In this document: positions 1 through 4,889 of the stretch, in pieces
Layout of the letters: each line of letters starts with the position of its first letter
Position numbering within the stretch: the first letter of the stretch is position 1
NCBI GenBank assembly: GCA_934565425.1
Contig: CAKTHW010000064.1
Location: 1 to 8,736, forward strand
Length of the DNA stretch: 8,736 nucleotides
Origin: an uncultured Oscillospiraceae bacterium
Lineage (GTDB): Bacteria; Bacillota; Clostridia; Oscillospirales; Oscillospiraceae
Reading direction: 5' to 3'
Translations under genes and position numbers: made by a program
The notes under the pieces: generated by a model
Database searches by the model: none
What the model was told of the DNA's origin: nothing
The model's input: the letters and a program-made list of their open reading frames with translations, nothing else

Positions 1-32
1 GAACAAAATACTCAAAATGGTTTTCTTCTGTT

Positions 33-716
33 TCATTTGACTCCTATCCTCGCATTCATCCGCTCATACAGCTTGGCCACTGGGATGACCTTGGACAGCA
101 GGAAGCCCATCTCCGCCACCAGGACGCCGCCCAGGATGTCTACGATCACGTGTTGCTTGGTAAACAGCACCGAGCAGAAGACCAGCACTGCAAAAACGAA
201 CGAGAAATACTTGTACGCCCGTGGCACCTTCTGACAGGGCAGCAGCCCCCGCCAGGCGAACCAGACATCCATACAGTGGATGGATGGGAACAGGTTCACG
301 GGGCGATCTAAGAAATAGATCACGCTGAGCACCCAGGTGAAGGGGTCGCTCCCGGTCAGCTCCGGCCGCACGTTGGTGGTGGGCAGGAAGACGAAGAACA
401 GGCCGCAGATGACCTTGGCAATGGCTTCGGAGGCCAGGAAGCGGTAACAGATGTCCCGGTTTTCCCGACAGACCAGGATGAAGTTGATGACCCACACGGC
501 AAAGCAGCCTACGTAAATGATGGTCCACGCCGGCACCACCGGCAGCCCTTCCTCCATGGGCAGGGTGAAGTCGTAGTGCTTGTGCCCCTTTGCCAGCAGC
601 TGTCCGCCGTTGTAGACCAGCAGGTTCAGGATGGGACAGAGGATCAGGGGCAGGATGGCGTAGGAGGGCAGGAGTTTGTTGGCGAGACGCCAAGGAGGGG
701 TTTGGGTTAAGTTCAT
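33..716 (-). CDS. PAP2-superfamily integral membrane phosphatase
   Basis: A multi-pass membrane protein of the PAP2 (type 2 phosphatidic acid phosphatase) superfamily, about 227 aa from the ATG at 716. It should hydrolyse or transfer a phospho-group on a lipid at the membrane; the substrate cannot be read from sequence. Visible motifs, numbered from this start, are PSIH at about 144-147 and TKQHxxxD with His189 and Asp193; these match the second and third PAP2 motifs, which carry the catalytic histidines. Several hydrophobic segments lie between (near residues 20-35, 65-82, 103-113, 130-137 and 174-186). The frame stays open to an ATG at 788, but a likely -10 box overlaps that codon, so 716 is preferred. 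Neither start has a good Shine-Dalgarno; a GTG at 755 with GGAG 4 nt upstream is another option. The gene is transcribed alone. The soluble-loop pattern (LDRPVNLFPSIHC) resembles the PAP2_3/inositol-phosphorylceramide-synthase-like branch, but that subfamily call is tentative. Confidence 0.82.
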   Translation of the reverse strand: MNLTQTPPWRLANKLLPSYAILPLILCPILNLLVYNGGQLLAKGHKHYDFTLPMEEGLPVVPAWTIIYVGCFAVWVINFILVCRENRDICYRFLASEAIAKVICGLFFVFLPTTNVRPELTGSDPFTWVLSVIYFLDRPVNLFPSIHCMDVWFAWRGLLPCQKVPRAYKYFSFVFAVLVFCSVLFTKQHVIVDILGGVLVAEMGFLLSKVIPVAKLYERMNARIGVK

Positions 717-786
717 AAGCGTTTTTTCAATATCCACACGGTGTTTGCTTCTCACAGGGCTCCACAGGAGACCCAAAACAACTATC

Positions 787-795
787 ATTGTACCA
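787..795 (-). promoter_or_regulatory. Candidate extended -10 promoter for the PAP2 gene
   Basis: On the minus strand TGG-TACAAT forms an extended -10 (TGnTATAAT-like). No convincing -35 lies 16-18 bp upstream, so it would rely on the TG extension. The predicted start near 780 lies downstream of the ATG at 788, which argues for a later translation start. The surrounding gap (717-896) is A/T-rich and holds no gene. Confidence 0.4.
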
Positions 796-896
796 TAGAA
801 TTGTTAAAATGCTATTACGATATGGAAAAAGAATCTTACAATTCGATTAAAGTCTCCGACCCGTCTCGACACACTTCTGTGCCACTCCCCCATTTC

Positions 897-1583
897 TCAC
901 AGTTCCCACCAGGGGATGGGGTCGTCGCCGGCGGAGACCAGGAAGCGGTTCACCTGACTGAAGGGACGGCTGCCCAGGAAGCCGCGGGTGGCGGAGAGGG
1001 GGCTGGGATGGGCGGTGGCCAGCACGAACCGGGGGGCGTCGCTCTCCGGCAGCTTTTTGGTCTTCTGCTGGGCGTCCCTCCCCCACAGCAGGTAGGCCAC
1101 CGGCTGGGGCAGGGTCTGGACGGCGGCCAAGATACCGGCGGTGAACTTCTGCCAGCCCCACTTCTTGTGGCTGTTGGCCTTGCCCTGGTACACGGTGAGG
1201 ACGTTGTTGAGCAGCAGCACCCCGTGTTCCGCCCAGCTGGTCAGGCAGCCGTGGTTGGGGGTGTAGCAGCCCAGGTCGCTCTCCAGCTCCGCGTAGATGT
1301 TCCGCAGGCTGGGGGGGATCTTGACTCCCTTCTGCACCGAGAAGGCCAGGCCGTGGGCCTGTCCCGGCTCGTGGTAGGGGTCCTGTCCCAGGATGACGCA
1401 GCGCACGGACTCCGGCGGCGTCAGGCGCAGGGCGGTGAACAGGTCTGCTTGGGGCGGGTACACAGGCGGGTCACCGGCCTGATAGGCGGCGTCTACCTGG
1501 GCGAAGAGGTCTTTACACCAGGGCTCTTCCAGCATGGGGGCCAGCAGGGGCGCCCATGCGCCCAACTGTTCGGTCAACTTCAT
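897..1583 (-). CDS. ung: Uracil-DNA glycosylase (family 1)
   Basis: Excises uracil from DNA after cytosine deamination or dUMP misincorporation, the first step of base-excision repair in the cytoplasm. The protein is 228 aa, normal for bacterial Ung. The water-activating loop GQDPYH is at 66-71 (Asp68 catalytic). Phe81 is the expected uracil-stacking residue, LLLN ends at Asn126 (uracil recognition), and HPSPLS at 192-197 supplies catalytic His192 and the minor-groove Leu196. The start ATG at 1583 is preceded by AAAGGA at about 9-10 nt. The gene diverges from the 3-methyladenine DNA glycosylase gene, 61 bp away, with its own promoter reading out of that gap. All key residues are intact, so the protein should be active. 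No strong terminator follows; a weak A/T hairpin with five U lies near 826-844. Confidence 0.98.
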   Translation of the reverse strand: MKLTEQLGAWAPLLAPMLEEPWCKDLFAQVDAAYQAGDPPVYPPQADLFTALRLTPPESVRCVILGQDPYHEPGQAHGLAFSVQKGVKIPPSLRNIYAELESDLGCYTPNHGCLTSWAEHGVLLLNNVLTVYQGKANSHKKWGWQKFTAGILAAVQTLPQPVAYLLWGRDAQQKTKKLPESDAPRFVLATAHPSPLSATRGFLGSRPFSQVNRFLVSAGDDPIPWWEL

Positions 1584-1595
1584 CTCATCTTTTCC

Positions 1596-1624
1596 TTTCT
1601 ATTCTGCAAATGTTGTGTTATGAT
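1596..1624 (+). promoter_or_regulatory. Promoter of the AAG glycosylase-HAD operon
   Basis: On the plus strand TGT-TATGAT (TATGAT at 1619-1624) is an extended -10. The -35 at 17 bp is weak (TTTCTA, 1596-1601). Transcription would start near 1631, only a few bases before the Shine-Dalgarno, giving a very short leader. The -10 shares bases 1623-1624 with the -10 of ung. Confidence 0.5.
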
Positions 1625-1651
1625 TCTACCACGAGGTGAGGGTTTTGGCAA
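1623..1651 (-). promoter_or_regulatory. Promoter of ung
   Basis: On the minus strand TTGCCA (1651-1646), a 17-bp spacer and TAGAAT (1628-1623) match sigma-A boxes at 5/6 each, with a TG extension just before the -10. Transcription would begin near 1616, giving a leader of about 33 nt that contains the ung ribosome site. The -35 box lies inside the first codons of the divergent glycosylase gene. Confidence 0.7.
1633..1647 (+). promoter_or_regulatory. Ribosome-binding site selecting a TTG start
   Basis: GAGGTG (1633-1638) sits 6 nt before TTG at 1645-1647, ideal spacing. The in-frame GTG at 1636 overlaps the Shine-Dalgarno itself and cannot be served by it. Protein alignment also favours TTG: family members begin a few residues before the RDFYDRDT-type motif. 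Confidence 0.65.
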
Positions 1652-2265
1652 AGCTATTCCGTGATTTTTATGACCGCGACACTCGCACGGTGGCGCGGGA
1701 GCTGGTGGGCAAGTATCTGGTGCGGCGACTGGACGGCCAACTGCTGGTCTGCCGCATCACTGAGACCGAGGCTTACATCGGCCGCTGCGACAAGGCGTGT
1801 CACGCCTATCAGTACCGCCGCACCCAGCGGACAGAGACGTTGTTCGCCGCACCGGGCACGGCGTACATCTACCTCATCTACGGGATGCACCACTGTCTCA
1901 ACCTGGTCACCGAGGCGGAGGGCGAACCGGCGGCTGTGCTGCTGCGGGGCGGACACGCCTGCTGGAATCAGGAGGTCATCTCCCACCTGCGCTTCGGCAA
2001 GGGGCTTAGCGAGCTGTCCGCGTACCAGAGAAAGAACTTCCTCAACGGCCCCGGCAAGCTGTGCAAGGGATTGTCCCTGACCCGTTCGGAAAACGGCGTG
2101 GACGCCACGGGAGACACGCTGTTCGTGTGCGAGTCCCTGGCCGACCTGGGGCTTCCGCCGGAACCGCAAAAAATCCCCACAGAGATCCACGTGGGCAAAC
2201 GCATTGGCATCGACTACGCCCAGGAGGCCATCGACTTCCCGTGGCGGTTTTATGTTACCGAATAA
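1645..2265 (+). CDS. 3-methyladenine DNA glycosylase, AAG/MPG family
   Basis: A broad-specificity alkyl-base glycosylase that flips out and removes 3-methyladenine, hypoxanthine and related lesions, starting base-excision repair. It is 206 aa from the TTG start, typical for bacterial AAG homologues. Numbered from there, ETEAY at 40-44 contains the catalytic Glu42 (human AAG Glu125) and the DNA-intercalating Tyr44 (human Tyr127). PGTAYIYLIYGMHHCLNL is the conserved core that includes the base-pocket tyrosine, followed by VLLR and NGPGKLCKGLSLTR near the C-terminal third. This is the AAG fold, not the HhH-type AlkA or Tag enzymes. Initiation at TTG is chosen from the Shine-Dalgarno spacing; a GTG at 1636 would add three residues. 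The gene is divergent from ung, and the HAD gene follows after 11 nt, its Shine-Dalgarno AAGGAGAG beginning within the stop codon, so the two are probably co-transcribed. Confidence 0.95.
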   Translation: MAKLFRDFYDRDTRTVARELVGKYLVRRLDGQLLVCRITETEAYIGRCDKACHAYQYRRTQRTETLFAAPGTAYIYLIYGMHHCLNLVTEAEGEPAAVLLRGGHACWNQEVISHLRFGKGLSELSAYQRKNFLNGPGKLCKGLSLTRSENGVDATGDTLFVCESLADLGLPPEPQKIPTEIHVGKRIGIDYAQEAIDFPWRFYVTE

Positions 2266-2276
2266 GGAGAGCACCT

Positions 2277-2960
2277 ATGAAACTGTTATTCGACCTGGAC
2301 GGCACCCTCATCGACTCCAACCACATCTGGCAGGACATCGACCGGGCGTTTTTGGAAAAGCGCGGCTTCGAACTGACCGACGCCTACAACGAGGGGGTCA
2401 TCTACGCCACCTTCCCTCTGGCCGCCAAGTTCACTAAGGAATACTGCGGCCTGGAAGAGAGCGAGGAGGACATCATGGCGGAGTGGATGGAGGCGGCGCA
2501 GCACGCCTATGGGCACACCATCCCCCTGAAGCCCGGTGTGTGGTCCTTTTTGAAGCGCTGCGCTGACGCCGGGTATGAGATGTACATCTACACCTCCTGC
2601 GAGGAGCCGTTGTGCCTGGCCGCGTTGGCACATCACCAGATTTTGCGCTATTTTCGGGACATTTTCTTCGTCCGGAAGCTCAACATCGAGAAGAGCAAGC
2701 CGGAGGGTTTCCTGTGGGTGGCGGAGCAGATGAACACCGTCCCGTCGGACGTGCTGTTCTTCGACGACTCTCCGGTGGCCTGCCAAGGGGCTTGCACGGC
2801 GGGGATGCAGGTGGTGGCCTGCTACGATGAACTGTTCGCCCAGCACCGGCCGGAGCTGGAGCAGCTCTGCGACGCCTATCTGACCAGCTTCGAGGACGCC
2901 CTGGCGGAACCGGATTTCGTGGGACGCTTCGCCCACCGCGGAGACGCCTGCCACGCCTGA
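2277..2960 (+). CDS. HAD-superfamily phosphatase (beta-PGM/phosphoglycolate phosphatase-like)
   Basis: A soluble 227-aa haloacid-dehalogenase-fold hydrolase, probably acting on a small phosphorylated metabolite. Motif I is FDLDGTLIDS with nucleophile Asp6 and acid/base Asp8. A helical cap occupies about residues 15-80. Motif II is YIYTS (Thr106/Ser107), motif III is the Lys of SKPEG (Lys141), and motif IV is FFDDSP (Asp163/Asp164), so the catalytic set is complete. The overall form is that of the subclass I (beta-phosphoglucomutase-like) proteins; I cannot assign a substrate. The ATG at 2277 is preceded by AAGGAGAG with good spacing. An upstream open frame reaching back to about 2061 overlaps the glycosylase gene and is not credible coding. 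It is the last gene of a two-gene unit and ends just before a bidirectional terminator. A role in clearing nucleotide or sugar phosphates after repair is only speculation from position. Confidence 0.93.
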   Translation: MKLLFDLDGTLIDSNHIWQDIDRAFLEKRGFELTDAYNEGVIYATFPLAAKFTKEYCGLEESEEDIMAEWMEAAQHAYGHTIPLKPGVWSFLKRCADAGYEMYIYTSCEEPLCLAALAHHQILRYFRDIFFVRKLNIEKSKPEGFLWVAEQMNTVPSDVLFFDDSPVACQGACTAGMQVVACYDELFAQHRPELEQLCDAYLTSFEDALAEPDFVGRFAHRGDACHA

Positions 2961-2976
2961 ACCCACACGACCACAG

Positions 2977-3024
2977 AAAAACCCGATCAGCCGTCCGTTC
3001 CGGGCAGTTGACCGGGTTTTATTA
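2977..3024. terminator. Bidirectional intrinsic terminator between HAD gene and cinA
   Basis: AAAACCCG (2978-2985) pairs with CGGGTTTT (3013-3020), with further partial pairing inside the 27-nt interval (TCA/TGA and a G/C-rich core). A T-run follows on the plus strand, and the complementary run gives U on the minus strand. It lies between the convergent stops at 2960 and 3027. Confidence 0.8.
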
Positions 3025-3026
3025 TG

Positions 3027-4286
3027 TTAGTTGGCGGAACCGCTCTTCCAAGCGGCCTTCAGGCCGTTCCAAAGAGCGGAAGAGGAGCTGACGTAGCGGA
3101 CGAACTCGCTCTGAGCGGAGCGGTTGCCGGCCAGATCCACCTTGGTCACGTGCTGATAGGCGTCGCTGTCCACGGCGATGTAGGCAAGGCCAAGCTCCTG
3201 TCCGGCGGAGTCCGATTCCAGGCCGGTGCGAGCGGTGATGGCAACGCCAATGTCCGCGCCGGAGAGACGGCGGATGCCCTGCGCCATGGCGCGGGCAGTC
3301 TCCTCGGAGTAGACGCCGTAGGTCTCCATGACCTTGGCATCCACCCCGGCCAGCACTTCCCGTGCGCGGGCAGTATTGGTGACCACGCCCATCTCAAAGA
3401 CCTGGTCGCTGCCGGGCACCTCGGTGATGCGCTTGGCCAGGTTGCCGCCGGAAGCGCCCTCGGCCACGGCGATGGTCAGGTGCTTCTTTTGCAGCTCCGC
3501 CACCAGCGCCTTCTGCATGGTGCCGATGTCCACGCCGTACAGGTACTTCCCATAGTCCCGGCAGATCTCCGCCACCACCGGCTGGAGCATCTGTTCCGCC
3601 TCCTCGTGGCTGGGCGCCGACGCGGTCACCCGCACCTGCACCTCCCCGTCCTTGGCGTAGGGTGCCACCGACGGGTTCTTGTGGGCCAGCATGTACTCGT
3701 GCATCCGAGATTCCAGCAAGCTCTCACCGATGCCGAAGAAGTGGATGGTGTGGGAGACGATGGTCTTGCCGGAATAGCGACTCAGGTAGGGCATGGCGGA
3801 GTCGGTGAACATGGGGATCATCTCTTTGGGCGGGCCGGGGAGCATGATGACCAGCTTGCCCTTCCCCTCCATGGCGAGACCCGGCGCAGTGCCCTGGTTG
3901 TTCTGGAACACGGTGCATCCCTCGGGCACTTCCGCCTGCTTGCGGGTGTTGGGGGTCAGCTCGATGCCGCGCTTGGCGTAGTAGCCTGCAATGCGCTCCA
4001 TGGCCTCCTCGTTGCGCACCATCTTCGCGCCGAAATAGGCCGCTACCGTCTCCTTGGTCACGTCGTCAAAGGTGGGGCCAAGGCCGCCGGTGGTGATGAC
4101 CAGGTCAGCTCGGTCGAAGGCGTCGTGGAGGGCTTTTTTCAGCCGCTCCGGGTTGTCCCCCACCACCGTCTGGTGGTACAGGTCGATGCCCATGGTGGCC
4201 AGCTCCTTGGCGATGTACGCCGCGTTGGTGTTGATGATGTCGCCCAGCAGCAGTTCCGTGCCCACGCTCAAAATCTCAGCGGTCAT
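3027..4286 (-). CDS. cinA: CinA-family protein with degenerate C-terminal deamidase domain
   Basis: A 419-aa two-domain protein. Residues 1 to about 170 form the MoaB/MogA-like COG1058 domain (SVGTELLLGDIINTN near the N-terminus, TTGGLGPTFDD at 65-75, LPGPPKEM at 149-156), which in studied CinA proteins is an ADP-ribose pyrophosphatase. A linker domain follows, then from about 255 the CinA-C/PncC domain, normally NMN deamidase of pyridine-nucleotide salvage. In this domain the family signature AESCTGG is AEGASGG (275-281), so the nucleophile serine position is Gly277. The usual VVSYSN-type segment is VVTNTA (301-306), and the glycine-rich ITGIAGPGG-type loop is ITARTGLESDS (350-360). The fold-defining residues around them (AKRITEVPGS, ADIGVAIT, GLAYIAV) persist. 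I infer an intact N-terminal activity and a non-catalytic or altered C-terminal domain. The ATG at 4286 has AAAGGAGA 7 nt upstream. The gene is monocistronic with its own strong promoter. Confidence 0.93.
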   Translation of the reverse strand: MTAEILSVGTELLLGDIINTNAAYIAKELATMGIDLYHQTVVGDNPERLKKALHDAFDRADLVITTGGLGPTFDDVTKETVAAYFGAKMVRNEEAMERIAGYYAKRGIELTPNTRKQAEVPEGCTVFQNNQGTAPGLAMEGKGKLVIMLPGPPKEMIPMFTDSAMPYLSRYSGKTIVSHTIHFFGIGESLLESRMHEYMLAHKNPSVAPYAKDGEVQVRVTASAPSHEEAEQMLQPVVAEICRDYGKYLYGVDIGTMQKALVAELQKKHLTIAVAEGASGGNLAKRITEVPGSDQVFEMGVVTNTARAREVLAGVDAKVMETYGVYSEETARAMAQGIRRLSGADIGVAITARTGLESDSAGQELGLAYIAVDSDAYQHVTKVDLAGNRSAQSEFVRYVSSSSALWNGLKAAWKSGSAN

Positions 4287-4332
4287 AGCTCAGTCTCCTT
4301 TCCAAATTTCTGGATGATTTTTGGTATCGTCT

Positions 4333-4356
4333 CGACCCAGGCCACCGCCCAGGTCG
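4333..4356 (-). promoter_or_regulatory. Stem-loop in the cinA leader
   Basis: In minus-strand RNA, CGACCUGGGC pairs with GCCUGGGUCG over 10 bp across a GGUG tetraloop, with two adjacent G-U wobbles. The same DNA read as plus-strand RNA gives A/C mismatches at those two positions. It lies in the predicted leader, about 47 nt before the start codon. There is no U-tract, so it is not a terminator. Confidence 0.5.
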
Positions 4357-4373
4357 GTATTCGCGCAACCTTT

Positions 4374-4402
4374 ATTATACGTGGTTTGGGCGGGATTGTC
4401 CA
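4374..4402 (-). promoter_or_regulatory. Strong promoter of cinA
   Basis: On the minus strand TGGACA (4402-4397), a 17-bp spacer and a perfect TATAAT (4379-4374) are present. Transcription should start near 4367, leaving a leader of about 80 nt. Confidence 0.8.
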
Positions 4403-4419
4403 TGGAACGGGGCGAAAAT

Positions 4420-4440
4420 TTCAAGGGGCGTTTCCTTGAA
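4420..4440. repeat. Interrupted palindrome, candidate operator
   Basis: TTCAAGG (4420-4426), a 7-bp spacer and CCTTGAA (4434-4440) form a perfect 7+7 inverted repeat. It lies between the divergent cinA and HPr-like promoters and covers most of the -35 box of the latter. Its size and position fit a dimeric regulator's binding site; the regulator is unknown. Confidence 0.5.
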
Positions 4441-4464
4441 CCGACGGGGGTTCTATGGTATAAT
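4436..4464 (+). promoter_or_regulatory. Promoter of the HPr-like gene
   Basis: TTGAAC (4436-4441), a 17-bp spacer and a perfect TATAAT (4459-4464) with the TG extension (4456-4457) are present. Transcription should begin near 4471, leaving a leader of about 83 nt. A short hairpin (CGCTG 4518-4522 with CAGCG 4529-4533) followed by TTTT lies just before the Shine-Dalgarno. Confidence 0.75.
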
Positions 4465-4553
4465 TTGAGGTAAATCATCTTGCGCTCCGGCGGGAAATGC
4501 GGCGAGTAAGGGCGTCGCGCTGGATGCGCAGCGTTTTAGGGGGAAGAGATACG

Positions 4554-4832
4554 ATGGTTTCCAAAAAAGTCAAGATCACCTGCGAATACGGCCTGCATAT
4601 GCTCCCGTCGGTGATGATCAGCGACCGGCTGAGCAAGTTTTACGAGTGCAAGATCTGGATCAACTATAAGGGCAAGGACATCAACGCCAAGAACGTGGTG
4701 GACTTGATGGCCAACTACCTGAAGAAGGACTCGGAAGTGACCCTGTGCTGTGACGGCAAGAAGGAAGAGGAAGCGCTGGCTCTGTTCGTGGACTTTATTG
4801 AGAACGAGTTAAACGAGCTACCACATAAGTAA
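4554..4832 (+). CDS. HPr-like phosphocarrier paralogue lacking Arg17 and Ser46
   Basis: A 92-aa protein with the HPr fold pattern over its whole length, alignable with the true HPr encoded nearby. His15 is kept in GLHMLPS, but the Arg two residues later, conserved in HPr as Arg17, is Leu17. The position of regulatory Ser46 is Asn47 (AKNVVDLMA instead of the usual AKSIMGVMS). It could therefore still accept phosphate at His15 but should not be phosphorylated by HPr kinase. The C-terminal helix (EEEALALFVDFIENEL) is normal. The ATG at 4554 is chosen because it places His15 in register; an in-frame ATG at 4497 would add 19 basic residues absent from HPr. AGGGGG lies about 10 nt upstream. It is monocistronic and convergent with ptsI. 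Its role is unknown; in studied organisms divergent HPr paralogues such as Crh and NPr are regulatory. Confidence 0.85.
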   Translation: MVSKKVKITCEYGLHMLPSVMISDRLSKFYECKIWINYKGKDINAKNVVDLMANYLKKDSEVTLCCDGKKEEEALALFVDFIENELNELPHK

Positions 4833-4834
4833 AG

Positions 4835-4880
4835 AAAAACACGAAACGCCAAGCAAAACCGCAGCGTTTCGTGTTTTTTT
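4835..4880. terminator. Strong bidirectional terminator between HPr-like gene and ptsI
   Basis: A perfect 15-bp stem, AAAAACACGAAACGC (4835-4849) with GCGTTTCGTGTTTTT (4864-4878), has a 14-nt loop. Plus-strand RNA ends in seven U (4874-4880), and minus-strand RNA gains a U-run from 4835-4839. It serves both convergent genes. Confidence 0.93.
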
Positions 4881-4889
4881 GTTGCATAT

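Noticed and set aside
1..32. Terminator or gene downstream of the PAP2 gene
   Set aside because: The 32 bases are A/T-rich but contain no hairpin or coding evidence; too short to say more.
826..844. Possible terminator after ung (GAAT/ATTC stem with five U)
   Set aside because: The stem is only 4 A/T-rich base pairs, too weak to call; ung may read through toward the PAP2 gene or end by another mechanism.
741..1664. A 307-codon open frame on the plus strand
   Set aside because: Antisense shadow of ung with biased composition; it runs through the PAP2 promoter, the ung gene and the ung/aag promoter region.
2061..2276. N-terminal extension of the HAD gene by 72 codons
   Set aside because: It overlaps the glycosylase gene in another frame; the HAD fold begins at the ATG at 2277, which has a strong Shine-Dalgarno.
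3024..4439. A 471-codon open frame on the plus strand, longer than cinA itself
   Set aside because: It lies antisense to cinA in a G+C-rich region, its translation is low-complexity (His/Gly/Val/Ala rich) with no recognisable domain, and the minus-strand frame is a clear CinA with a good ribosome site, promoter and terminator.
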